A stretch of DNA of 64,000 nt from Ramlibacter sp. WS9 (GTDB lineage Bacteria; Pseudomonadota; Gammaproteobacteria; Burkholderiales; Burkholderiaceae_C). The stretch spans positions 124,001 through 188,000 of the forward strand of contig NZ_RKMB01000003.1 in the NCBI RefSeq assembly GCF_003797765.1, given 5' to 3'. Each line of letters opens with the position of its first letter. Position 1 is the stretch's first letter. Position numbers and translations under genes: made by a program. Below, in pieces: positions 1-9,087 of the stretch. Under the pieces are notes generated by a model that was given only the letters and a program-made list of their open reading frames with translations, had not been told where the DNA came from and did not search any database.

Positions 1-477
1 GGCCTGCGCCGCCGATCGTGTGAGGGCGACCACACCCGCCTTGCTGGCCCCGTAGCTCGCCGAGCCGGCGCCTGCGTTGAAGGCCGCCACCGAGGCAATG
101 TTGACTACCGATCCGGTGCCGCGCGAAAGCATGTGCGGCAACACTGCCCGCATCGTGCGCATCGTGCCGGCGAGGTTGATCTCGTGCTGGCGCGACCAGA
201 CCGAATCTTCGATGTCGGCTGCATCGTCGTTGACGATCACGCCTGCGGCATTGACCAGCACGTCGATGCGGCCATGCCGTTCGAGCGCAGCCGCCACGGC
301 GGCGCGCACCTGGGCCTCGTCGGTCACGTCGCAGGTCAGGGCGCCCGGGAATGGCGGCAGCGGCATACCGCACGCCAGCACTGTGGCGGCCTCCTGCGCG
401 AAGCGCCAGACCACCGCGGCGCCGATGCCGCTGCTCGCGCCGCACACCAACGCCACCTTGCCCTTCAATGCTGCCAC
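1..477 (-). CDS. SDR family NAD(P)-dependent oxidoreductase (C-terminus beyond window)
   Basis: This is a short-chain dehydrogenase read on the minus strand whose C-terminus lies outside the window. About 159 residues are visible: the nucleotide-binding GASSGIG motif near the N-terminus, NAAG, a serine in the VVNIASVAAF stretch and the catalytic YGASK (Tyr-x3-Lys). These fix the family but not the substrate. I place the start at a GTG (477-475), preceded by a purine-rich GAGAGGGCAGGG. It overlaps the 3' end of the permease gene by 13 bases, so it is translationally coupled to that operon. A role oxidising or reducing a hydroxy/oxo intermediate of the amine pathway is inferred from position only. 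Confidence 0.85.
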   Translation of the reverse strand, partial: MAALKGKVALVCGASSGIGAAVVWRFAQEAATVLACGMPLPPFPGALTCDVTDEAQVRAAVAAALERHGRIDVLVNAAGVIVNDDAADIEDSVWSRQHEINLAGTMRTMRAVLPHMLSRGTGSVVNIASVAAFNAGAGSASYGASKAGVVALTRSAAQA

Positions 478-1964
478 TGCCCTGCCCTCTCGGTAGGCTT
501 GCTCGCCTGCGGCTCGATGCGCCGAAACTCGGCCTCGAGCACCTGCTCGACCTCGGCCGGGGTGAACAGCGGCCGGCGCTGGACGAAGGCAGTCCATAGC
601 AGCGCATACAACGCCGTCAGTCCCAGCATCACACCGAAGGGCACATAGATGTCGCGCGGGTTCATGTTCGGCGGCGTGATGTACCAGATGGCAATCAGGA
701 TGCCGATCGAGGACACGATCTGCGGCAACGGAAAGAACGGCGAGCGGTAGGCCCGCGGCAGTTCGGGGCGCCGGATACGCAGCAGCACCACCGACACGTT
801 GACCATCAGGTAGGCCGTTCCCCATGCACACACCGCCGCGAGCACCAACGGCAGGATGCGATCGAGGTTACCGTTGATCCAGATCACGTGCGCGATCGGG
901 ATGATGGCCGAGACCACGATGCCGACAACCGGGCTGCGGTACTTGGGATGGAGGTAGGCGAACGCCTTTGGCAACGCGCCGTCCACCGCCATGCCGTACA
1001 GGATGCGCGGCAATGCAGCCATCAAGGTATTGATCGTCGCGGCGCCGGCCAGGAGGAAGGCAATCCCGAGCCAGATGCGTCCGAAAGGTCCGAGCACCTG
1101 CTCGGCGAAGGCGGGGATCGCCTCGGGTGTCTCCAGCAGATGCACGAGCCCCTTGGGATCCACCGGCGTGTTGGGCACCTGGCGTTGCATCGCGGCGCCC
1201 CACATCAGCATGCACAGCGACACCAGGCACAAACCCATGAACATCGACCGCGGGATCGAGCGTTGGGCATTGCGCAGGTCCGGCGCCAGCGGCGTGACGA
1301 ACTCGACGCCCAGGAACATGAACATTGCCAGGCCCACCAGCGACAACACCGCGAACAGGTCGGTGCCCACCGCCGATGCGCCGAACCAGCCCTCCAGGTT
1401 GACCTGCGCCGCCATCGACAGCCCCAGCACGCCAAAAACCATCAGCGTGACCCACATACAGAAGGTCAGGACCACTTCCACCCGCCCGAATGCGGCGATG
1501 CCGAAATAGTTGAGCCCCGCGAACAGCACAACCATGCCCACGCCCACGGTCCAGGTGGCATCGTGCGCCACGAGCACGCCATGCAGGCCCGGGAAGTTGA
1601 CTGTGGCCATCACACCGGAGAGGATGGTCTCGGCGGTGCCAGCGAACACATGCACCAGCATGTAGGCCGAGATGGTTCCGGTGATGGCGAAGAAGCGCCC
1701 GCAGCCACAAGCGATGTAGTCGTAGACGGAGCCGGCCGTGGGCAGCATGGTCGCCGCCTCGGCAAAGGTCGAGGCCTGCGCCAGCATCAGCACGAAGGCG
1801 ATGAGCATCGCGGCGACGAAAGCCCAGCCGCCGATCGAAAAACCGGTGGTGGCCGTCAGGATGGCGGGGCTGGCCATCACAACGCCGACAGAGGTGGCCA
1901 GCGCGGTCGGGAATCCGACAACGCCGCGTACGAGGTGCGCATGGGTGCGTTCTGCAGGGGTCAT
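465..1964 (-). CDS. APC-family amino acid/amine permease
   Basis: A 499-residue inner-membrane transporter of the amino acid-polyamine-organocation superfamily. The sequence shows about twelve hydrophobic segments beginning after a short cytoplasmic N-terminus (MTPAERTHAHLVRGVVGFP). Early glycine-rich helices (SPAILTATTGFSIGG) resemble the substrate-binding unwound helix 1 of APC carriers. The ATG at 1964 overlaps the stop of the upstream SDR as ATGA, so the longer open frame upstream is not used. Flanking transaminases and a semialdehyde dehydrogenase suggest that the cargo is an amino acid or amine fed into this operon. The exact substrate cannot be read from sequence. Confidence 0.88.
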   Translation of the reverse strand: MTPAERTHAHLVRGVVGFPTALATSVGVVMASPAILTATTGFSIGGWAFVAAMLIAFVLMLAQASTFAEAATMLPTAGSVYDYIACGCGRFFAITGTISAYMLVHVFAGTAETILSGVMATVNFPGLHGVLVAHDATWTVGVGMVVLFAGLNYFGIAAFGRVEVVLTFCMWVTLMVFGVLGLSMAAQVNLEGWFGASAVGTDLFAVLSLVGLAMFMFLGVEFVTPLAPDLRNAQRSIPRSMFMGLCLVSLCMLMWGAAMQRQVPNTPVDPKGLVHLLETPEAIPAFAEQVLGPFGRIWLGIAFLLAGAATINTLMAALPRILYGMAVDGALPKAFAYLHPKYRSPVVGIVVSAIIPIAHVIWINGNLDRILPLVLAAVCAWGTAYLMVNVSVVLLRIRRPELPRAYRSPFFPLPQIVSSIGILIAIWYITPPNMNPRDIYVPFGVMLGLTALYALLWTAFVQRRPLFTPAEVEQVLEAEFRRIEPQASKPTERAGQWQH

Positions 1965-2761
1965 GGGGTGCTTTCGGATTCGTTGAAGAAAGGGCTCTCC
2001 GGCAGGGTCGAGCCGCCATCGACCACCAGGGTCTGGCCGGTGACGTAGCGCGCAGCGCCGCTGGCCAGGAAGCACATCGCGCAAGCGATGTCCTCGGGCC
2101 GGCCCAGTTCGCCGGCCGGGATGTGTCGCGCGATGCGGGCGGCACGTTCCGGGTTGGAGAGCAGCGATCCGCCCTGCTTGGCGATGTAGCCCGGCTCGAC
2201 GCCGTTGACCGTGATGCGGTCGGCGGCCAGTTCCAGCGCCGCGCTGCGGATGAAGCCGTTGACACCGGCCTTGCTGGCGGCGTAGTGCGCGCTGCCCGGC
2301 ATGGCCACGCGCGGTCCGGTGACGGAAGAAGTCACCAGCATGCGCCCGCCACCGCGCGCGCGCCAGTGCGGCAGCGCGGCCTGGACCAGCCAGAAGCAGG
2401 CCTTCAGGTTGACCGCCAGCGTCGTGTCCAGGTCGGCATCGCTCATCGCTTCGATGCGCGCCCAGGGGTTGACGGCTGCGTTGTGCACCACGATGTCGAG
2501 CTCGCCGAAAGCACGCACCGTCTCGGCGACCGCCCGCGTGGCTTCGTCGTGCCGGCCGATGTCGCAGCCGATGGCCCGCGCGCTGCCGCCTGAAGAACGA
2601 ATCGTCTCGGCGATGCCCTCGCCCGCCGCTTCCGTGCGGTTGGCGATCAGGACCCGCGCGCCGGCTTGGGCGAAAAGCGTGGCGATGGCCGCGCCGATGC
2701 CCCGGCCGCCGCCGGTGACGAGGGCGACCTTGCCGTCGAGCCCGAACACGGCGGGCGTCAC
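1961..2761 (-). CDS. SDR family oxidoreductase
   Basis: A complete 266-residue classical short-chain dehydrogenase. It has the cofactor motif TGGGRGIG (about residues 16-23), the HNAAV structural motif, Ser in TSSVTG and catalytic YAASK. The C-terminus has the usual GQTLVVDGG. Translation starts at a GTG overlapping the aminotransferase stop (GTGA), and the gene ends with ATGA into the permease, so it is coupled on both sides. It probably handles an alcohol/ketone step of the same catabolic route; substrate unknown. It resembles the partial SDR at the window start in class but not closely in sequence. Confidence 0.9.
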   Translation of the reverse strand: MTPAVFGLDGKVALVTGGGRGIGAAIATLFAQAGARVLIANRTEAAGEGIAETIRSSGGSARAIGCDIGRHDEATRAVAETVRAFGELDIVVHNAAVNPWARIEAMSDADLDTTLAVNLKACFWLVQAALPHWRARGGGRMLVTSSVTGPRVAMPGSAHYAASKAGVNGFIRSAALELAADRITVNGVEPGYIAKQGGSLLSNPERAARIARHIPAGELGRPEDIACAMCFLASGAARYVTGQTLVVDGGSTLPESPFFNESESTP

Positions 2762-4140
2762 TTGACCAGCTCCTCGATCAGTTCATCGAACATCGCGTTG
2801 TGCCTGTCCACGTCGTCGGCCGTGGTGCCGGGGCAGCACAGCATCATGTTGTGGAACGGCGTGATCAGCACTCCGCGGTTCATCAGGAACAGGTGAAGCA
2901 GCGCCTCCATGCCGGCATCGCGGTGCTGCCGGACTTCGGTGGCGTTGCGCGGCTCGTCGGGCGCGAACAGCGTCTCTACCCGTGCCCCCACCCGCGTCGC
3001 GTGCCAGGGCAGGCCGCAGCGCGCAATGCTGTCGTTGACGCCGCGCTGCAGCCGCTCGGCCAGCGCCAGCATGCGCTCGAAGGCGTCTTCGGTCAGCACG
3101 TCGGACAGCACCGCGCGCATCACGGCCACGGTCAGCGCGTTGCCGGCCAGCGTGCCGCCGAAGCCGGCGTGCGCACTCTGGCGCACCGTTGGCGGCACGG
3201 GAGGCAGCGCCTGCCAGACGCGCTCGGCCGTGGCCTGGCTCAGGCCAAAGGCCGCCGCGGGAATGCCGCCGGCGATCGCCTTGCCCAGGACGAACATGTC
3301 GGGCGCCAGGCCATGCAGCCGCGTGTAGCCGCCGGCGCCGCTGGAGATAGTGTGCGTCTCGTCGATGACGAGCAGTGTTCCCGTTTCGCGCGTCAGCCGC
3401 CGCAGCGCCTCGTGAAAGCCCGGCTGCGGCGCGATCATCCCGTAGTTGGTCATCGCCGGCTCGGCCAGCACGCAGGCCACGTCGCCCTGGCGGAGCGCGG
3501 CTTCGAGCGCCGGAACGTCGTTGAATTCGACCACGCGCGAAAGCTCGTCGTGAGGAAAGAAGTTGTGGTGGATGTTGTTGCGCATCTGGACCGCGCCCTC
3601 GCGCAGTTCCACATGGGCTTCTTCCACACTGCCGTGGTAGGCGCCGGAAAAGACCAGCACCCGCGGCCGCTCGGTGACCATGCGCGCCAGCCGGATGCAA
3701 GCGCGGTTGGCGTCGCTCGCCGACGTGGTGAGCGTCCAGTACGGCACGCCGAAACGCCGGGTGAGTTCCTGGCCCACCCATTCCGCGTCGCCCGTGGGCA
3801 GCATCAATGAGGTGCCGATGCGCGCCTGGTGCGCCATCGCGGCAACCACTGCCGGGTGGCCGTGCCCGCACATGCCGCCGGTGTCGCCCAGGCAGAAGTC
3901 GACGTAGTCGTTGCCGTCCACGTCGCCGAAGCGGACGCCGTAGGGGCGCGCCTCGTCGCGGATGTAGATCGGCCAGCCGCCGATCCAGCGCCGCATCCAG
4001 TGCGAGGGGGCGCCGTACAGCCAGCTGGATTTGCCTTGGGCGTAGGCCTCGCCGGAACGGGTATGGGTGGCCGCGTAGCGGGCCTGCTCCGCTGCCATCA
4101 GTTCGGCCACGCGGGTGGGATTGGGAAAGGGAACGGTCAT
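2758..4140 (-). CDS. Class III aminotransferase (glutamate-1-semialdehyde aminomutase-like)
   Basis: A 460-residue PLP enzyme of the class III (aspartate aminotransferase fold type I) family. Visible hallmarks are VDFCLGDTGGMCGHGHP near the N-terminus, the PLP-binding Asp in LVIDETHT and the Schiff-base Lys in VLGKAIAGG. Sequence flavour is closer to glutamate-1-semialdehyde aminomutase-like transaminases than to ornithine transaminases. I start at the ATG at 4140 (MTVPFPNP); the longer frame upstream has a low-complexity Arg/Ala composition typical of non-coding reading. It is coupled to the downstream SDR. It probably transaminates an amine or beta/omega-amino acid imported by the permease. 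Confidence 0.88.
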   Translation of the reverse strand: MTVPFPNPTRVAELMAAEQARYAATHTRSGEAYAQGKSSWLYGAPSHWMRRWIGGWPIYIRDEARPYGVRFGDVDGNDYVDFCLGDTGGMCGHGHPAVVAAMAHQARIGTSLMLPTGDAEWVGQELTRRFGVPYWTLTTSASDANRACIRLARMVTERPRVLVFSGAYHGSVEEAHVELREGAVQMRNNIHHNFFPHDELSRVVEFNDVPALEAALRQGDVACVLAEPAMTNYGMIAPQPGFHEALRRLTRETGTLLVIDETHTISSGAGGYTRLHGLAPDMFVLGKAIAGGIPAAAFGLSQATAERVWQALPPVPPTVRQSAHAGFGGTLAGNALTVAVMRAVLSDVLTEDAFERMLALAERLQRGVNDSIARCGLPWHATRVGARVETLFAPDEPRNATEVRQHRDAGMEALLHLFLMNRGVLITPFHNMMLCCPGTTADDVDRHNAMFDELIEELVK

Positions 4141-4181
4141 GGTCTCGGGTTGTGAAATGGGGACTAGGAACCGGGTGCCCA

Positions 4182-4835
4182 TCAGCACCCAAGCAGGGTC
4201 AGCGCTTGCCGGTACGACTGCGCCGGCTGCGTGACGTCGAAATGAACCACCCGCATGCCGGCACGCCGGCCACCTTCGACGTTGCGGAACTGGTCGTCCA
4301 CGAACACACAGGCGTCTGCGGGCAGGCCCAGCTGCTGCGTGCACTGCGCGTAGGCGCGCGCGTCGGGCTTGAGGATCTGTGTGTAGGTGGCGTCGATGAC
4401 CACATCGAACAGCTGCAGCAGCGGCAGCCGCTCGCGAAAGCCGGCGCCATAGAACAGGTCCAGTTCGTTGGACAGGACGGCGAGCCGGCAGCCGGCGGCC
4501 TTGGCCGTGTGAATCGCCGCCACCGCCTCGGGCCGGAGCACGGCCTGCACGTCCGCACCACGCGCGCGCTGCACGAACGTCTCCATCCGGTCCCAGTCCT
4601 CGCCCAGCAGGCGGCCCACCTCGCGGGTGCGTGCCATCCAGTAGTCACGCTCGCTGATCTTGTCGGCCTGCATGTCGCGCCACAGCGCGTCGCCACCCGG
4701 ATCGAACGGGCCGCGCCAGTCCAGCGTGCCGGAGGCCAGCCCGAGGGCCTGTTCCGTCAGGTCGTGCGTCTCGAACGGCGTGCGGCTGATGACCCCGCCG
4801 AAGTCGAGCACCAGGGCTTGAGGGAAGTCATTCAT
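4182..4835 (-). CDS. HAD-family hydrolase
   Basis: A 217-residue haloacid dehalogenase-like hydrolase. The nucleophile motif is LVLDFGGVIS at residues 7-16, with Gly at the usual second acidic position. Motif II is LAVLSNE, the lysine is in ILKPDARAY and the acidic motif is CVFVDDQFRNVEGG. These motifs indicate phosphatase or dehalogenase-like chemistry with an Asp nucleophile. The ATG at 4835 overlaps the end of the Tm-1-like gene by 8 bases, which fixes the start and shows coupling. Its substrate is unknown. It could be a phosphatase or house-cleaning enzyme serving this operon. Confidence 0.85.
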   Translation of the reverse strand: MNDFPQALVLDFGGVISRTPFETHDLTEQALGLASGTLDWRGPFDPGGDALWRDMQADKISERDYWMARTREVGRLLGEDWDRMETFVQRARGADVQAVLRPEAVAAIHTAKAAGCRLAVLSNELDLFYGAGFRERLPLLQLFDVVIDATYTQILKPDARAYAQCTQQLGLPADACVFVDDQFRNVEGGRRAGMRVVHFDVTQPAQSYRQALTLLGC

Positions 4836-6084
4836 GCGATTGCACCGCACCAGGCAAGACGATGCCGTCACGCACCCAGGTGTCGAAGATGTCGAGCGCC
4901 GCCTGGGCGAAGGCGGCATCGTTAATGTGCGCGTCCAGCTCGACCAGCTGTGTGTTCGGTCGCACGGCCAGGCGCAGCTCGTCGACCAGCGCGGCCAGGC
5001 CCTCGGGATCGTGCAGGGGCTCGCCCGGGCGGTCCCAGCCCTCGATGCCTTGCTTGGGAACGAGCAGCGCGACCGGTGCGGTGGCCTCGCCCAGGCGCTC
5101 GCAGATGGCGCGCGCCGCTTCACGGCGCATCGCGGAATCGATGCAGACGGAAGCCAGCAAGCGATTGTGCGCATGTTCCGGGCGGCCGGTGAAGCGCGCC
5201 GGGCGCGGACCCCAGGCCGGGTAGTCCAGCATGTCGGTCGCGCCAGGCGCCACCAGCTGCGGCACTCCGGCGCGGCCCGCGCCGCGCAAGCGGTCCGGCC
5301 CGGCCGTCACGCACGAGCCGCCCAGGTGATTCACCAGTTCCTGCTGGCAAAAGTCCATCACCGCCACGAAGCGGCCCTGGCTCGCCAGTTCCTCGAAGGC
5401 GCGGCCGCCCATGCCGGTGGAGTGAAACACGGCTAACTCGTAGCCGCGCCGCTCGAGCTCGGGCCTGAGGGTCTTCATGTAGCTCAGCGCGCTGGATCCG
5501 AGCGAGGTCATGCCAACCATGGGACGCTCGAAAGCCGGCGCCACGGCACAGCGGCATGCGCCCATCACGGCGCCGGCGGCCTGCGCCAGCGCGGAGCGGC
5601 AGAGGCTGTTCAGGCCATACAGGCCGCCCGCCCACAGCACCATGATCAGGTCGGGCGGAATGCGCTCGGGCGGCAGCATGTGGGAGTGAGCGACGGTGGA
5701 CACCAGGACCTTGGGAAACCCGAGCGGCAGGGCATTGGCCACGTCCAGCGCCAGGTCGGTGCCCATGGTGCCGCCCAGCGCCAGCAGCCCATCGATGCGG
5801 CCCTGCGCATGCAACCGCGCGGCCAGCGCGGTCGCGCCCTGGGCCATCAGCACCATGGCGCTGTTTTCGTCGCCCGAGTCGGCGACCTGCTGCAAGCTCA
5901 AGCCGGCGGCTTGCGCCACTTCGTCGTTGGTCACGTCGGGCGTGACGCCGCCGCGCCCGAGCACGCCCACGTCCATCACCATCACGCGGCCGCCCGCGCT
6001 TTCGACACGCTCGCGCATGAACGCGATCTCGTCGCTCTTGGTGTCGGCGGTGCCGATCAACAGGATTGTCGGTGTCGTGTTCAT
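4828..6084 (-). CDS. Tm-1-like ATP-binding domain protein (UPF0261)
   Basis: A 418-residue protein of the UPF0261/Tm-1-like family: ILLIGTADTKSDEIAF at the N-terminus, LLALGGTMGTDLAL, then a second domain with MVGMTSLGSSALSYM and VFHSTGMGGRAFEEL. The plant Tm-1 relative binds ATP and inhibits a viral replicase; the bacterial role is unresolved. In many genomes it is next to a TIM-barrel partner, which is absent here. The start (6084) is one base away from the stop of the omega-aminotransferase gene. It belongs to the amine operon by position. Confidence 0.82.
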   Translation of the reverse strand: MNTTPTILLIGTADTKSDEIAFMRERVESAGGRVMVMDVGVLGRGGVTPDVTNDEVAQAAGLSLQQVADSGDENSAMVLMAQGATALAARLHAQGRIDGLLALGGTMGTDLALDVANALPLGFPKVLVSTVAHSHMLPPERIPPDLIMVLWAGGLYGLNSLCRSALAQAAGAVMGACRCAVAPAFERPMVGMTSLGSSALSYMKTLRPELERRGYELAVFHSTGMGGRAFEELASQGRFVAVMDFCQQELVNHLGGSCVTAGPDRLRGAGRAGVPQLVAPGATDMLDYPAWGPRPARFTGRPEHAHNRLLASVCIDSAMRREAARAICERLGEATAPVALLVPKQGIEGWDRPGEPLHDPEGLAALVDELRLAVRPNTQLVELDAHINDAAFAQAALDIFDTWVRDGIVLPGAVQSHE

Positions 6085-6085
6085 C

Positions 6086-7453
6086 TCAAAGTGCCTTGTC
6101 CACGGCGGCGTAGGACGCTTCGAGGATGTCCACCAGATGGTCAACCTCCTCGCGCGTGATCACCAGAGGCGGCGACAGGATCATGTTGGGACCGGAGATA
6201 CGCACCATCGCGCCGCGCTGGTAGGCCTCGCGCGCGACACGTGCCGGGATGTCGCTGCTGCGCGGCTGTGGAGTGCGTTTGGCCTTGTCGGTCACCATTT
6301 CGATGCCGGTCATCAGGCCCACACCGCGCACATTGCCGACGAAGCTGAACTTGCGCTCGAACTGCGCCATGCGCTCCTGGAAATGCGCGCCCACGCGCGC
6401 CACGTTGCCGACCACGTCCTTCTCTTCGAGTTCGTCCAGCGTGGCCAGCGCGGCCGCCGCCGCCACCGGGTGCCCGCTGTAGGTGTAGCCATGGGCCACG
6501 GTGCCCAGGCCCGCGGTGTCGGCCAGGAAGGCGTCGGCCACCTTCTTGCTGAGCGCAGTGGCGCCCAGCGGCACGTAGCCCGAGGAGATGCCCTTGGCCA
6601 GGCACCAGATGTCCGCCGTCGTGCCCCACAGGCGGGTGCCGAACATGGCGCCGCTGCGGCCGAAGCCGGTGACGACTTCGTCCGCGATCAACAGCACCTT
6701 GTGGCGTTCGCACACCTCGCGCACCAGCGGCCAGAAGTTCGGCGGCGGCACGATCACCCCCGCCGAGCCCTGGACGGGTTCGGCAATGAACGCGGCCACG
6801 GTGTCCGCGCCCTGGAACTGGATCTCGCGTTCCAGCAGGCCGGCGCAGATGCGGCCCAGCTCTTCGGGATCCTGTGTGTAGGCATTGCGGTACAACCAGG
6901 GGGAGTCGACATGGAAGCAGCCGGGCATCAGCGGCTCGTAGGCGCGCCGGATGTTGGCCAGGCCGTTGACGCTCATGCCGCCGAAGTGCACGCCGTGGTA
7001 GCCCTGCTTCAAGCTGATGAACTTGGTACGCTCGGGCTGGCCCAGCACCTTCCAGTACTGGCGCGCGATCTTCAGCGCGCCCTCCACGGCGTCGGAGCCG
7101 CTGTTGCCGAACATCACCGCACCCACGCCGTCGGGTTGCATCATCTTCACCACGCGCGCCGACAGCTCGATGGCGCGCGGGTGCGTGGTGCCGCGGAAGG
7201 TGTTGTAGAACGGCAGTTCGTCGAGTTGCGCGACGATGGCGTCACGCACGCGCTTGTTGCTGTGGCCGAGGTTGCTGCTCCACAGGCCGGCGACGCCGTC
7301 GATCATCTTGTGGCCGTCGATGTCCCAGATCCAGCAGCCCTCGCCCCGGGCGATGATGTCGGGCTTGGTCTTCTGCATGGCCTGCGGGTGGGCCATGGGA
7401 TGGAACAGGTACTGGGCGTTGTCTTGCTTGAGTTGGTCGATGCCGGTTTTCAT
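6086..7453 (-). CDS. Omega-amino acid/amine:pyruvate aminotransferase (class III)
   Basis: A 455-residue class III transaminase resembling beta-alanine or putrescine:pyruvate aminotransferases. Marker stretches are GCWIWDIDGHKMIDGVAGLW at the N-terminus, GNSGSDAVEGALK (PLP phosphate binding), GYHGVHFGG, the Asp in LLIADEVVTGFGRSG and the Schiff-base Lys in CLAKGISSGYVPLGA. The start at 7453 has an AAAGGAAG ribosome site, which rules out the longer frame. It should remove the amino group from an omega-amino acid or diamine and yield a semialdehyde, the substrate of the dehydrogenase encoded just upstream. It is the second class III enzyme of the operon, so two different amines or two successive steps are likely. 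Confidence 0.92.
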   Translation of the reverse strand: MKTGIDQLKQDNAQYLFHPMAHPQAMQKTKPDIIARGEGCWIWDIDGHKMIDGVAGLWSSNLGHSNKRVRDAIVAQLDELPFYNTFRGTTHPRAIELSARVVKMMQPDGVGAVMFGNSGSDAVEGALKIARQYWKVLGQPERTKFISLKQGYHGVHFGGMSVNGLANIRRAYEPLMPGCFHVDSPWLYRNAYTQDPEELGRICAGLLEREIQFQGADTVAAFIAEPVQGSAGVIVPPPNFWPLVREVCERHKVLLIADEVVTGFGRSGAMFGTRLWGTTADIWCLAKGISSGYVPLGATALSKKVADAFLADTAGLGTVAHGYTYSGHPVAAAAALATLDELEEKDVVGNVARVGAHFQERMAQFERKFSFVGNVRGVGLMTGIEMVTDKAKRTPQPRSSDIPARVAREAYQRGAMVRISGPNMILSPPLVITREEVDHLVDILEASYAAVDKAL

Positions 7454-7499
7454 GGAAACTTCCTTTGAACTTCTGTTGCGATGCCGGTCGCGGTGGTCC

Positions 7500-8942
7500 T
7501 CATCGCGGCACCCCGACAATCACCGTCTTCAGCTCGGTGTAGCCGAGCAGGCCTTCGGCCCCCATCTCGTGGCCGTGGCCGCTTTCCTTCCAGCCGCCGA
7601 AGGGCATCTCGGGCTGCGAGACTCCGAAGTGGTTGATGCCGACCATGCCTGCCTCGATCTCCTCGGCGAGGCGATGTGCCGTGACCAGGTCGCGCGTGAA
7701 GGCGTAGGCGCCCAGACCGTAGGGTGAGTCGTTCGCCTTCGCGATGGCGTTAACGAGTTCGTCGAAGGGTTCGATGGTGGCGATGGGACCGAACGGTTCG
7801 GTGTTCGCGAGCCGGCAGGCCGGCGGCACGTCCGTCAACACGGTGGCCTCGAAGAAGTAGCCCGGCCGAGCCGCGCGCTTGCCGCCGCACAACAACCGCG
7901 CGCCCTGGTCGATCGCCTCACCAACCAGCGTTTCCATATCGTCGATGCGGCGCGCATGGGCCAGCGGCCCCATCTGCGTTTGCGCATCCAGGCCGGGACC
8001 CAGGCGCAACGCGCCGGCCGCCTTGGCGAAGCCGGCACTCCAGGCCTCGTAATGCTTGCGGTGCACATAGAAGCGGATCGGCGAAGCGCACACCTGGCCG
8101 GCGTTGCGGTACTTGGCCACCACGGAGGTCTTGAGCGAGAAGTCGAAGTCGGCATCCTCGCAAACGATCACCGGCGCGTGGCCGCCGAGTTCCGGCGTGT
8201 AGCGCTTGACGCCGCGCGCGCACATCTCGCCCAACAACTTGCCCACTGCCACCGACCCCGTGAACGAAACCTTGGCGATGGCCGGGTGTGCGATCAGCAG
8301 CGACGAAACCTGTGCCGGCTCGCCGCATACCATGTTCAACGCATCGGGCGGCACGCCGGCATCCAGGAAACAGCGCACCAGCGCCATGCAGCTCCCCGGT
8401 GTCTCTTCAGCCGGTTTCACGACCACGCTGCAACCGGCGGCCAATGCGCTGCCGATCTTGCGGGCCGGCAGGTTGACGGGGAAGTTCCAGGCCGTGAAAG
8501 CCGCCACCGGGCCCACTGGCTGGCGCATGACGGTCTGGCTCAGGATGCCGGCCACGCGCGGCGGAACGGTGCGCCCGTACAGCCTCTTGGCCTCCTCGGC
8601 CTGGAATTCGATGATGTCGGCCGACAGCGTGACTTCGCGCAGTGCCTCGGCCAGTGGTTTGCCCTGCTCCAGGGTCAGGACGTGCGCGATGTCGGCGGCA
8701 CGCTCGCGCATCAGGTCGGTCGCGCGCCGCAACACCGTGAAGCGCTCCAGCGCGGACAGCTTGCGCCACTGCGCGAAACCGCGCCGCGCGGATTCGGCCG
8801 CCGCGCGCAGCTCCGGTTCGCCGGCCAACGGCAGCATGCCCAGCGTCGATTCGTCGGCTGGGTTCAGCACAGGACGCTCACCGCCCGAGGTTTGCGTCAG
8901 CCATTGGCCGCCGATATGCAATGCAAGGATGGGATACTTCAT
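7500..8942 (-). CDS. NAD(P)-dependent succinate-semialdehyde-type aldehyde dehydrogenase
   Basis: A 480-residue aldehyde dehydrogenase of the GabD/SSADH type, first gene of the minus operon. It shows AFTAWNFPVN, the Rossmann VSFTGSVAVGK, the general-base Glu in TPELGGHAPVIV, the catalytic Cys in NAGQVCASPIRFYV and the C-terminal EPFGPIATI and PFGGWKESGHG. It should oxidise the semialdehyde made by the aminotransferases to the acid. The ATG at 8942 is chosen because the upstream extension (MRSRLEPPPG) enters the divergent promoter region. GabD-type enzymes act on succinate semialdehyde, but several omega-semialdehydes are possible. Confidence 0.9.
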   Translation of the reverse strand: MKYPILALHIGGQWLTQTSGGERPVLNPADESTLGMLPLAGEPELRAAAESARRGFAQWRKLSALERFTVLRRATDLMRERAADIAHVLTLEQGKPLAEALREVTLSADIIEFQAEEAKRLYGRTVPPRVAGILSQTVMRQPVGPVAAFTAWNFPVNLPARKIGSALAAGCSVVVKPAEETPGSCMALVRCFLDAGVPPDALNMVCGEPAQVSSLLIAHPAIAKVSFTGSVAVGKLLGEMCARGVKRYTPELGGHAPVIVCEDADFDFSLKTSVVAKYRNAGQVCASPIRFYVHRKHYEAWSAGFAKAAGALRLGPGLDAQTQMGPLAHARRIDDMETLVGEAIDQGARLLCGGKRAARPGYFFEATVLTDVPPACRLANTEPFGPIATIEPFDELVNAIAKANDSPYGLGAYAFTRDLVTAHRLAEEIEAGMVGINHFGVSQPEMPFGGWKESGHGHEMGAEGLLGYTELKTVIVGVPR

Positions 8943-9087
8943 GCTGCGAAGGTAGCCCGGAGGTGGCTCCAGGCGTGATCGCATTCCCGCAATTCAACAC
9001 CCAGGGAAAACCCTAGAATTCATTTCGACAACGACGTCCAGCGCGCCGGTACGCAACTTGCCGACTTGCCCTCTGACCCGCCGATCA

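Noticed and set aside
5696..7468. A 590-codon plus-strand frame opposite the omega-aminotransferase gene
   Set aside because: It is the shadow of a gene with all class III aminotransferase motifs, and its composition is typical of an antisense frame.
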